From positions 1 to 23,275 of IMG/VR virus record IMGVR_UViG_3300044619_001552: 23,275 bases of DNA, one strand, 5' to 3'. The notes beneath the pieces are model-generated. The model did not search any database. It was not told the origin of the DNA and worked only from the letters and a program-made list of their open reading frames with translations. The stretch comes from a virus. The position numbers and the translations under genes were made by a program. This document shows, in pieces, positions 1-7,000 of the stretch. Numbering within the stretch: the stretch's first letter is position 1; the number at the start of each line of letters is the position of its first letter.

Positions 1-174
1 CCCACCTCGCTTGAGGTAGGAGAGCTTGCTATTAACTATGCCGATGGTCTTTTATTTTATAAAGACTCAAGTAACACTATCGTTTCTTTTGACATTAGCG
101 GAACTTTTAGTACAACCCAGCTAGGTGAAGATTTAAATGACTTTGAAGTGTCACTAGCAATGCAGACTTTTTAA
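1..174 (+). CDS. C-terminus of phage structural protein (partial)
   Basis: The frame is open from base 1 and ends at TAA 172-174, giving the last 57 residues of a protein that starts upstream. The segment LEVGELAINYADGLLFYKD is a characteristic phage virion motif of the type LxxGELAxNxxDGxLxYKD, seen in head-fibre, decoration and tail-fibre proteins and related to the major-tropism-determinant N-terminal fold. Its place just upstream of the neck genes favours a head-associated fibre or decoration protein over a tail fibre. That role is inferred from position only. The missing N-terminus prevents a firmer call. Confidence 0.6.
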   Translation, partial: PTSLEVGELAINYADGLLFYKDSSNTIVSFDISGTFSTTQLGEDLNDFEVSLAMQTF

Positions 175-183
175 AGGCTGAAA

Positions 184-198
184 AACAGTAATACTGTT
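184..198. promoter_or_regulatory. 15-bp perfect palindrome at promoter-like element (operator candidate)
   Basis: AACAGTA and TACTGTT form a perfect 7-bp inverted repeat around a single central A. The right half-site overlaps the TG and the first T of the extended -10 box at 195-203. A one-base spacer suits a dimeric DNA-binding protein better than an RNA hairpin. The repressor or activator role is inference; no cognate protein is identified. Confidence 0.35.
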
Positions 199-203
199 AT
201 AAT
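195..203 (+). promoter_or_regulatory. Extended -10 promoter-like box for adaptor gene, leaderless spacing
   Basis: TG-T-TATAAT is a perfect extended -10 element. The last T (203) lies six bases before the A of the ATG at 210, so transcription would start at or next to the start codon. No Shine-Dalgarno sequence is visible between the previous stop and this ATG, and no convincing -35 box is present. Leaderless mRNAs are common in actinobacteria. Confidence 0.5.
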
Positions 204-209
204 TGAATT

Positions 210-1142
210 ATGGAAGATGTAAAGATTGATACAAGCAAGACACTGACTTTGACGCTTCCTTCTGACCCTACATCGAACGCAGTGTCTGTTAGCCTGTATC
301 ATGAGTTTGGGAATTTAGTAACCGGCCCAACCGCAGCAACAAGAGCGTCTGCTGGAGTTTACACAATAACATATGGACAGCAAGCTTCTGGACACTATGT
401 CTTTAATTCAGCAGGTAGGCATCGTGCTGATTTTACATATACTGTATCTGGCACTTCTTATACGAAATCCCAATATATAAATGTCTACACCCCTTACATC
501 ACGGCTGACACCTTCTTTGAGGATCATCCGGAACTGGAAGATGACTGGTATGACAAGTTTGATAAAATGGAGAAGAAAGTAAGAAACATTATCAATACAT
601 TTTGTGGTCAAAGTTTTGAAAGGTATCTTGATAAATCTTTTGTCATTTCAGGAACTAACAAGAAGACTTTACATCTTCCTTACCCAGTTGTTACTTTAAC
701 AAAAGTAACCATGAATGTCGGTGAGGACGATGAAGCAATACTGTTTGATTCCTCAGACCCTTCGTATACCAGTATTCAAAAATCAAAGGAGCCGCACAAT
801 TTCGGTAGTTCTTATTATATTGAATACAGAAGGTCAACTCTTGATAGCGTTCAAACAATTATTACAACGGCTAAATTTAGATCAGATGACTTCTTCACAA
901 TTGAAGGAGATTTTGGTTGGCAGTTTGTGCCAAACAATATTGAGCAAGCAGCAGACCTTTTGTTGGAAGATATGATGAATGACGACTCTGAGTTTAGAAG
1001 GCATGGTATTTCTAGAGTTGACATGGACACCATTGAATACGAAATGAGAAGAGATTCATCATTTTATGAATCAACTGGGAATATTGATGCTGATGTTCTA
1101 CTCATGGATTACACATTGTTTATTATGGACTATGTTGTCTAA
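210..1142 (+). CDS. Head-tail connector/adaptor (gp6-like) with N-terminal Ig-like region
   Basis: This 310-residue protein probably docks on the portal ring as the first neck ring. Residues about 1-95 look like a beta-rich Ig-like domain (alternating Thr/Val strands, YVFNSAGRHRADFTYTVSG). Residues about 96-310 resemble the gp6-like adaptor family: an early helical part (TFFEDHPELEDDWYDKFDKM), then beta strands, then the typical segment TIEGDFGWQFVPNNIEQAA followed by LLLEDMMNDDSEFRRHGISR. Classic gp6-like adaptors are nearer 100-200 residues, so the N-terminal domain is an addition. The next gene starts two bases after the stop, and the order adaptor, stopper, neck protein, terminator supports the call. 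The ATG at 210 is the only good start and is preceded by a -10 box rather than a ribosome site. Confidence 0.75.
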   Translation: MEDVKIDTSKTLTLTLPSDPTSNAVSVSLYHEFGNLVTGPTAATRASAGVYTITYGQQASGHYVFNSAGRHRADFTYTVSGTSYTKSQYINVYTPYITADTFFEDHPELEDDWYDKFDKMEKKVRNIINTFCGQSFERYLDKSFVISGTNKKTLHLPYPVVTLTKVTMNVGEDDEAILFDSSDPSYTSIQKSKEPHNFGSSYYIEYRRSTLDSVQTIITTAKFRSDDFFTIEGDFGWQFVPNNIEQAADLLLEDMMNDDSEFRRHGISRVDMDTIEYEMRRDSSFYESTGNIDADVLLMDYTLFIMDYVV

Positions 1143-1144
1143 TC

Positions 1145-1519
1145 ATGTCACGAGGAACATATCTACCACTATCGCATAGTATTGATGTATACACACGCAC
1201 CACTTCTGTAAATGATGCTGGTCAAAAAACAATGTCATACACCAAGGCTGGAACTATAAAAGCTTTTTTTCAATCGATGTCTTCAGAAAGAAGGACTTAT
1301 CCATATATAGACAATGTTGATGAAATTGAGTTTTACATTTCTCACAAAGATCAATCTTATGCTATTTACAATAACAGAATCCAAAATGTTGTTGATAGAT
1401 TTGGAAATGTTATAGAAGCTGGTCCAGTTGAAATCATTAATATTCATAAACAAACTGGCCTTAATGGAAAGGTTAGGCAAGTTCTTTTGACTTGCAGGAA
1501 GGTTGTTGAGAATGCTTAG
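1145..1519 (+). CDS. Head-tail stopper / head-closure protein
   Basis: This 124-residue, beta-rich protein fits the head-tail joining (SPP1 gp16-like) family by size, composition and place. It begins with a short strand region (SHSIDVYTRTTSVNDAGQ) typical of stoppers, where the conserved pattern of a strand, a D/N-x-G turn and a second strand opens the barrel, and ends with LTCRKVV. The family plugs the portal channel and provides the tail docking surface. It follows the adaptor by two bases and overlaps the next gene by eight bases (1512-1519), so translational coupling is likely. No catalytic residues are expected. The family call rests on pattern and synteny rather than a database match. 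Confidence 0.65.
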   Translation: MSRGTYLPLSHSIDVYTRTTSVNDAGQKTMSYTKAGTIKAFFQSMSSERRTYPYIDNVDEIEFYISHKDQSYAIYNNRIQNVVDRFGNVIEAGPVEIINIHKQTGLNGKVRQVLLTCRKVVENA

Positions 1520-2051
1520 TATCAGAATTAACAGAACAGCTTCGCTTCAATTGGAAACTGCCGCTATATTTTATTCAATTCTACCAGTGAGAGTTCAGTA
1601 TGCTCAGGCTGCAGGAATGGCGGGTGCAAAAAGAAGCATTAAACAGGCAGTGCTTCCAGTTGGTAAGGCTGCCAAGTATTTACAATATGAAATTATACCG
1701 TATGGTCCAACTGGAATGGTTTTGAAAATCACACCATATCCAAAAGAATATGTGAGAAAAGATGGCGGGAATATACAGATCGCTTCGGCAATTCTCCTTA
1801 CCGGAAAGAAGGGTGGTGGTTTTATTGTACCAAAGAAGGGTTTGGCAATGAAAACAAGATCAGCTTCTGTCAGCGCCGGGTATAAAGAGTTTTATCAAAC
1901 TGTAAGAAAAGTTGCTATCACATCCAAAAGAAAGCAAATACAGGAGATAGCAAGACAGGTTCTTTTGCAAGAATTAAAAATTTCTTTTGCGAAGCAGGGT
2001 TTTGGCATCCGTGGTGGCGCACCTACTGGTGCTAGAGATGTGGTAAGGTAG
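1512..2051 (+). CDS. Neck / tail-completion protein (HK97 gp10-like position)
   Basis: The 179-residue protein is basic and mostly helical at both ends. It has an N-terminal helix (LQLETAAIFYSILPVRVQYA), a central beta part (YEIIPYGPTGMVLKITPYP) and a Lys/Arg-rich C-terminal helix ending in GAPTGARDVVR. It sits where HK97 gp10-like proteins sit, between stopper and tail terminator, and has a comparable size. The ATG at 1512 is chosen because AGGAAGG (1495-1501) lies about 10 bases upstream; the TTG at 1503 would sit almost on that ribosome site. The start lies inside the end of the stopper gene. The specific role is inferred from order. Confidence 0.55.
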   Translation: MLSIRINRTASLQLETAAIFYSILPVRVQYAQAAGMAGAKRSIKQAVLPVGKAAKYLQYEIIPYGPTGMVLKITPYPKEYVRKDGGNIQIASAILLTGKKGGGFIVPKKGLAMKTRSASVSAGYKEFYQTVRKVAITSKRKQIQEIARQVLLQELKISFAKQGFGIRGGAPTGARDVVR

Positions 2052-2054
2052 ATT

Positions 2055-2465
2055 ATGCCAATTAGTGTATATGATGTTAATACATTCTTAAAAGCCGATG
2101 CTACTTTGGCAAATATTGCAGGAAAAGTAATGAACTTTTTCCCTGTTGTTGGCTATGGCACAGAAGCACCACCGTTTGTGATTTACTTCTACAGCCCCTA
2201 CATTCCCTCAGTGGAATCTTACTGGAATCGTTATGATGGAATCAGGTATTCTGTTTATGATAGTGATGTGGATAGAATGTTTAAAATTGGGGAAAGAATG
2301 ATTAAACTCCTTGGTGAAGGCGACCAAATCCAAGGTGATGTTCCAAGCTCTAATGTGCGTATCCTGTCTTCCCAACTGGTCAGTACTTCAGTAAGTGAGC
2401 CTATTGAAAAAGAAGGCTGGTATCAGATGGACCTTGATTTCTCGCTGTTTTCAGTTAGCCTCTGA
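2055..2465 (+). CDS. Tail terminator / tail-completion protein
   Basis: This 136-residue protein starts with MPISVYDVNTFLKADATLAN, an amphipathic helix like the first helix of tail terminators (a polypeptide that binds a small domain-wide sheet). It then shows a strand region (APPFVIYFYSPYIPSVES) and ends with a strand pair (GWYQMDLDFSLFSVSL), matching the alpha-beta fold of lambda gpU/SPP1 gp17-type proteins. Members form a hexameric ring that stops tail-tube growth and joins the tail to the head. It is the last gene before the tube protein block, as usual. AAGG at about 2045 may act as the ribosome site, and the start lies three bases after the previous stop. Confidence 0.65.
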   Translation: MPISVYDVNTFLKADATLANIAGKVMNFFPVVGYGTEAPPFVIYFYSPYIPSVESYWNRYDGIRYSVYDSDVDRMFKIGERMIKLLGEGDQIQGDVPSSNVRILSSQLVSTSVSEPIEKEGWYQMDLDFSLFSVSL

Positions 2466-2473
2466 TATATTTG

Positions 2474-2482
2474 TGGTATCAT
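2474..2482 (+). promoter_or_regulatory. Extended -10 promoter-like box upstream of 64-aa gene
   Basis: TG-G-TATCAT lies eight bases before the ATG at 2491, and no ribosome-binding site is visible in the 25-bp gap after the tail terminator gene. Transcription would start at or within a base or two of the ATG, so the mRNA would be leaderless or nearly so. No clear -35 box is seen. An AGTA-TACT palindrome (2495-2502) lies just inside the gene. Confidence 0.4.
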
Positions 2483-2490
2483 AAATACAT

Positions 2491-2685
2491 ATGAAGTATA
2501 CTGTAATTACATACATCGGTAAGACCCCAGGGTTTGCCGTGAAATTAGGAAAAGATCTTTATGATTTTGAGTGGCAAAAAGGCGTAGGAATAGGCCGCCG
2601 CTCCGATGAAATAAAACTAGACCACGCCATGAAGATTTCTAAATGGCGTGATCGCAGGGGCAAGAAAATATTTGTCCTTGAATAA
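2491..2685 (+). CDS. Small basic protein of unknown function, tail module
   Basis: I do not recognise this 64-residue protein. It starts with a strand-like run (MKYTVITYIGKTPGFAVKLG), continues with an aromatic DLYDFEWQKG segment, and ends with a basic helix (HAMKISKWRDRRGKKIFVLE). There is no signal peptide or membrane segment. It lies between the tail terminator and the major tail protein, and the tail protein's ribosome site follows its stop directly. It may therefore be a small virion or tail-assembly component, but that rests only on position. The extended -10 box just upstream suggests that it and the tail protein can be transcribed separately from the neck genes. Confidence 0.6.
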   Translation: MKYTVITYIGKTPGFAVKLGKDLYDFEWQKGVGIGRRSDEIKLDHAMKISKWRDRRGKKIFVLE

Positions 2686-2700
2686 TAGGAGGAAAATAAA

Positions 2701-3285
2701 ATGGCAGTAACAACTTCCAATATCGTGGTTGGTGAAGCAACAGTAAAAACTGGTGTTTCCAACATTACGATGACAAACTCAGATTTTGATAGCTTGACAG
2801 ATGTCGGTGCGACCCAAGGTGGTCTTGAAATTTCGTGGGAGCCAGACATGGTTGACATTGAAATCGACCAGTACGGTGATGCCGCAAAAGTCATTCAGTC
2901 AAAGGTGAAAGTAATGGTTAAGACAACCCTTGCAGAAGGAACTCTTAACAACCTTGCAACAGCATGGAGCTATGACAATACTGACGGTGGAGCAGACATT
3001 AAAGCAAACCTCGCCGGCTCAGGCGCAAACACAAAAACTTTCTTGTTTGGTTCACAAAGTGTGTATCCATTCGAGTACGCGCTGCAGGTCACGGGCAATG
3101 CCCCTGGCTCAACAGCTTCGGTTACAAAGACACGCAAGTTTAACACTAAGCGAGCAGTCTCTATGACCACTTCGATGATCTCGATGAAGAGAGCTGAAGC
3201 AACTGTGTTTGAAGTATCGTTCCGTATCCTGCCAGTAACTGAGGATACAGGCTACGAATACGGCAAGATTATTGATCAGCAATAA
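2701..3285 (+). CDS. Major tail (tube) protein
   Basis: This 194-residue protein has the properties of a siphovirus tube subunit: acidic to neutral, strand-rich, Thr/Val/Ser-rich and without helices of note. The segment DVGATQGGLEISWEPDMVDI followed by a stretch on the dependence of the tube sheet (IDQYGDAAKVIQSKVKVMVK) is typical of this family, as is the closing strand region (VFEVSFRILPVTEDTG). Subunits stack as rings around the tape measure to form the tail tube. It has the best ribosome site in the tail module, AGGAGG at about 2688-2693 before the ATG. A strong intrinsic terminator follows the stop, as expected for the most abundant tail product. Confidence 0.8.
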   Translation: MAVTTSNIVVGEATVKTGVSNITMTNSDFDSLTDVGATQGGLEISWEPDMVDIEIDQYGDAAKVIQSKVKVMVKTTLAEGTLNNLATAWSYDNTDGGADIKANLAGSGANTKTFLFGSQSVYPFEYALQVTGNAPGSTASVTKTRKFNTKRAVSMTTSMISMKRAEATVFEVSFRILPVTEDTGYEYGKIIDQQ

Positions 3286-3311
3286 TTAACACCAAAAATT
3301 TGTACTAACGG

Positions 3312-3357
3312 AAAACTCTCAGGCAACAGTATGATATACTGAAGTCTGGGAGTTTTT
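3312..3357 (+). terminator. Intrinsic terminator after the major tail protein gene
   Basis: AAAACTCTCAG (3312-3322) pairs with CTGGGAGTTTT (3346-3356) with one G-T pair. Two further pairs follow (3323:3345 wobble and 3324:3344), then an AA/AA internal loop, then a perfect inner stem CAGTAT (3327-3332) with ATACTG (3336-3341) around the loop GAT. Five T residues (3353-3357) close it. The A-tract and T-tract could also allow termination from the opposite strand. Its place right after the tube gene suggests it lowers transcription into the chaperone and tape measure genes. Confidence 0.8.
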
Positions 3358-3358
3358 C

Positions 3359-3364
3359 TATAAT
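3359..3364 (+). promoter_or_regulatory. -10 promoter-like box (TATAAT) downstream of the terminator
   Basis: A perfect TATAAT starts two bases after the terminator T-tract. A start near 3371 would give a leader of about 26 bases containing the ribosome site AAGGAG (3381-3386), ten bases before the ATG at 3397. No TGn extension and no clear -35 box are present; the upstream T-tract could act as an UP-like or melting-prone segment. It would restart transcription for tail assembly genes. Confidence 0.45.
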
Positions 3365-3396
3365 CCCTAAGACTATTTATAAGGAGTATTACAAAA

Positions 3397-3711
3397 ATGA
3401 CAACAAATGCAGATCTGTTCAAGGGAACTGAAATTACTTTTTCTGATGGGAAAACGAGAATTGTTAAGCCTTTGACAATCAAGCACCTTCGTGAATTTAT
3501 GAAGGTTGCTAACGAAATGAAGACGGACAACGATGCTGGAATGACTGACGAGGACATTGATAAGATGATTATGGCAGCATCAATTGCACTTCGTAAGTGT
3601 GACCCAGAATTGGCAGCAGACCGTGATGCTCTTGAAGATGTTCTTGATTTGAGAACCTTTGGTGAAGTCATGGCAGCCGCTATGGGGTCTGATCCAAACC
3701 CAAACCTCTAG
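3397..3711 (+). CDS. Tail assembly chaperone G (unshifted product)
   Basis: This 104-residue protein is the short product of the tail chaperone pair, equivalent to lambda gpG. It has an N-terminal strand part (GTEITFSDGKTRIVKPLTIK) and a helical body (HLREFMKVANEMKTD, DEDIDKMIMAASIAL), ending in ALEDVLDLRTFGEVMAAAMG and a short Pro/Asn tail. It sits directly between the tube and tape measure genes, the normal place. G-type proteins coat the tape measure and recruit tube subunits and are absent from the mature virion. The ribosome site is AAGGAG at 3381-3386. A slippery sequence at its end produces the longer G-T form. Confidence 0.8.
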   Translation: MTTNADLFKGTEITFSDGKTRIVKPLTIKHLREFMKVANEMKTDNDAGMTDEDIDKMIMAASIALRKCDPELAADRDALEDVLDLRTFGEVMAAAMGSDPNPNL

Positions 3712-4034
3712 GCGGGGACTCTGGTGGTGACGAACCACTATCTTGGAATGAAATCCCCCTTCTAAAATATGAATCGGAAATATTTGTTCAAACCGGGGCA
3801 TGGAAAAGCATTGAGGAATTAGAAGAATCGTTGATTCTTCATGAAATGTTTTTATTGTACCGTGCTTGCTCTAATGAGTTTAGTAAGAATATAAAAGCCG
3901 CTGCCCTTGCTCAAGGAGCAGATGTTGACTTTGAAGATGACTGGTATGACAATCAGGAGCGCACTCCTGCTGACCCTATGCGTCCATTTGAGGTTATGAA
4001 CTTTGGTATTCCATTGGGTTATGCACAAGAATGA
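3397..4034 (+). CDS. Tail assembly chaperone G-T (programmed -1 frameshift product)
   Basis: A -1 shift at 3699-3705 joins G to an open frame that runs to TGA 4032-4034, giving about 212 residues: 103 from G plus 109 from T. The T part reads on from PLGGDSGGDEPLSWNEIPLL and includes the helical SIEELEESLILHEMFLLYRA and an acidic middle (GADVDFEDDWYDNQ). There is no ATG in the T frame until 3843, well inside the conserved-looking region, so T has no convincing start of its own. A TGA at 3690-3692 in the T frame and the G stop at 3709-3711 confine the shift to a window of about 16 bases that contains the slippery site. G-T binds the tape measure through T in the lambda model. Confidence 0.8.
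3699..3705 (+). promoter_or_regulatory. -1 ribosomal frameshift slippery site CCCAAAC
   Basis: The heptamer C-CCA-AAC is in the G frame and fits X-XXY-YYZ exactly, so both tRNAs can re-pair as CCC and AAA. It lies four bases before the G stop codon. A short hairpin GTGGT (3724-3728) with ACCAC (3734-3738) lies 18 bases downstream; this is farther than usual for a stimulator, so the stop codon and other RNA structure may contribute. Confidence 0.8.
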
Positions 4035-4055
4035 TTATTGCTAATTACGCAATAA
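4035..4055. promoter_or_regulatory. Inverted repeat between chaperone stop and tape-measure promoter
   Basis: TTATTGC (4035-4041) and GCAATAA (4049-4055) form a perfect 7-bp inverted repeat around TAATTAC. It begins directly after the G-T stop codon and ends two bases before the extended -10 box. It lies where a -35 element would be, so it may be an operator. As RNA it would be a weak hairpin with no T-tract, so termination is less likely. Confidence 0.35.
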
Positions 4056-4057
4056 AA

Positions 4058-4066
4058 TGGGATAAT
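4058..4066 (+). promoter_or_regulatory. Extended -10 promoter-like box for the tape measure gene
   Basis: TG-G-GATAAT lies 16 bases before the ATG at 4083. A start near 4073 would leave a leader of about ten bases without any Shine-Dalgarno sequence. The same TGn-10 pattern occurs at 195-203 and 2474-2482. Confidence 0.4.
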
Positions 4067-4082
4067 TTACATTGGTACAAAT

Positions 4083-7000
4083 ATGTCTGATGTTGATCTC
4101 ATAATTAGTGTACATACAACAGGCGCTAAGGATATTGCCAATCTTAGCGCCTCTGTTCGCAACCTTGCTTTAGGAATTAAGGGTGTAACTGTGCCTATGC
4201 GGGCACTGGATACGCATACTCGGGCTGTTAATAAAGCTCTTGGTATCACTAATCGTGGTGTTGCTCAACATGCTAATAGTTTAAAAGAATTAAAGAAAAA
4301 TCAGGCTGCTCTTTCTGAAGAGTCAAAGAGGCTTCGCTCCAATATTCAGAGCTATAATTCTGCGATAGTAAGAGCTGGTGGTCCTACCACAAAACTTGGT
4401 CAGGAGCTGTCAAAGACTCAGAATGATCTTAAATCTTTTTCAAACACCCTTCGTGGTCTTAGGATTAGATCTTTTGGATCCGACCTAGGCAATATTTCTC
4501 TGAAATTGCAAAAGATGGGTAAGGATGCCCAATTTGTTGGTCGAAGCTTGATGATCAACTTGACTGCCCCGATCACATTGTTCGGAAGATTGGGTCTTCA
4601 GAGCTTAACTAAAGTCGATGGTGCTTTAGTCCGTCTTACCAAGGTTTTAGAAGATGTTGCCATGGATGCGGAGCAAGCTAGTTCTAAACTTGGCGGGGTG
4701 GGTGATCCACGACAAGTAGAGAAAATGATTGCAGCCTTTAATGTACTTGATCGCAGTCTTACAGGGGTCAGTAATAAATTTGGTGTTTCTAAAGATCTTG
4801 TTGTTAGCATAGCATCTGATTTTGCAGAACTTGGTATTACTACTAGTGAAAATATTGTTCAACTCACTACTTTAACTGCGAGTCTTGAAAAGCTTGGGTC
4901 AATGGATATTTCTGCAGCTCAGGATCTGACTCAGGCACTTTATTTTCAATCAAAAAGAGCACTTACGGCTTCTGGGGCACTCGATAAATTAAGTACTTCA
5001 AGAGAAAGAGAAACTCGTACAATAGCGGCAGCTACAGCCCAAGCATACTTGTTTAACTCTATTGAGAACGCTACTGCTCTTACATTGAAAGATGTTGCCG
5101 ATACACTCCCTGAACTTGGCGGTATGGCAGTTAGCTTTGGATTGTCAATGACAGAAGCAGCAGCTTTGCTTGCTCCGATGAAAGCTGCTGGTTTGGATGT
5201 TGGCGCATCCGCTAACTCAATTAAAGTTTCTCTTCAAAGAGCAATTAGTCCAACTAAGCAAAATATTGAATTAATAGCAAGCCTGGCTCAGAAATACGGT
5301 GTAGCAGATGATGCTACTAGTGCATTCAATAAAACTACGAAAACTGGTTTAACTGGTTTGCAAGCTATTGTTGATATTTTTGGCGAAGTTCGAGATTCTG
5401 CTGCGGGCCAAGAGGGTGCTCTCAAATTAATGTCTGACCTGTTTGAGAAGCGTCAGGGTCCAAGAATGTATATTGCGATTGAGCAGTTAAATCAATTTGA
5501 TAAAGCATTGAGTAACCTCAGTGCGACTGGTGCTGGTACATCTGAAAGAATTCTTGCGTCAGTCGCTGAAACAGCAATCAAGGGTTTCAATGAGCTTAAT
5601 GGAACAGCTCTTCCTGAAACAATTCGCCAGTTTAGCGATATTGGAATTATCGCCCGCATCGCTACAGCAACAGTCGGTCAGGTAGTAGAGGGGTTCAAAG
5701 GAGCTGGGCTTAAAGGGGTAGTTACTGAGGCAGAAATTAAGACTGCTAGAGAAGCTAGGAAGGCAGTATCTGATTTAATTTTAACAAAACAGCAAAATGA
5801 AGGTATAAACCTTATTGACGGCGCACAAACTGAAGCCGCAAAAACAATGCTTGTTGAACTGGCTGGTGCATCTAACGCCGGTGAGGTTGCAAATAGAGAA
5901 TTAGAACAATCACTTAGAGCTCTTGATGTCACGATTGGAAGAATTAAAAACGCTTTCAAACTTTTTGCAGGTGATTTGATGAAGGTTCTTAAACCTACAT
6001 TGGAAGCTATCGCTGATAAAATTACTGAACTCTATGATAAATGGGAAAAATTATCTGCTGAGACCAAAAAGAATATTTCAAGAATAGTCGTATTTGTTCT
6101 CGGGTTTCTTGCCGTACTTGGCCCAGTAGTTCTTGCTCTTGGTACTCTCCAAGCATCTATGGGCGTTTTAGGTAGAGCTTTTACAGTCTTTCTCCCTAAG
6201 TTATTAAAAAATTCAGATGGGTTCATTGGCCTGGGGGAATCAGCTTCTATAGCTAAGGGTAAAATTGAAGGTCTGTATAAATCCGTTAGTGAAAAGAATC
6301 TAACTAGAGCGCTACTTGGAATGACTGATGGAACTGAATTTGATGCGCTCGCTGACAAATTAATTCCTTCATCTTCGTCCCCTAGAGCGATGCCGAAGGT
6401 GCCGTTCCCAGATTTAGTCGTTCCCCCAGCGGCTCCTGCAGCGATAGCAGCTCCAACTAGGGTTCTTCCTAGCTCTGTCAAAACAGGGGCGGATCTTGAT
6501 AAGTTAATTAGATTAGAGCAGAGAAAAATGCTCTCTCACTTTGATCCAACAGATGTCGGCATAGCTCGTGGGACATTGAGAGGTCCGGGGGGTAGATTCC
6601 TGCCAGCGACTGCTGGTTCAAGAGCTGTAAGTGCAGTCATGGCTCCTGGTGGTGGTGCTGATTTTGCAGCAGCAGAAGCTACGCTGTTTGCAAGATTGGA
6701 AGCAGCCAAGGCTGCTTCTCATGCAAAAGACTTGGCTGCTCAAGAAGTACTCCATGCTAAAAAACTTGCAGATATTGCTGCAGAAAATGCAGCAAAAATG
6801 GCTGGGTATAATTCCCAGGTTGCACAGCAAACAATTTTTCATAATCAAAATTTAGCGCAAGATGCAAAACTCGCTGCTAATGCAAAGAAGAGGCAGATAC
6901 TTGAAAGCGCAGGGGTAACAAGTCGTTTGAGGAGAGATCCGAGTGGCAAGCCAGTTATCCAGAGAGTGTTTAGAGGTGTTGATGTAACGGATGACCAAGC

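Noticed and set aside
1503-1511. TTG start for the neck protein
   Set aside because: It lies almost on the AGGAAGG ribosome site, whereas ATG 1512 has proper spacing.
2930-3166. 78-residue plus-strand open frame inside the major tail protein gene
   Set aside because: Out-of-frame shadow with Gln/His-rich composition and no ribosome site.
3327-3341. Separate operator or promoter at CAGTAT-GAT-ATACTG
   Set aside because: It is better explained as the apical stem of the terminator, although the half-site resemblance to 184-198 is kept as a finding.
3831-4034. Independent gene starting at the ATT/ATG inside the T frame
   Set aside because: The frame is open back to the slippery site and similar in character upstream of 3831, so it is the C-terminal part of the frameshift product.
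6032-6481. 149-residue open frame on the minus strand
   Set aside because: Shadow of the tape measure gene; its Ala/Pro-rich product reflects the codon pattern of the plus strand.
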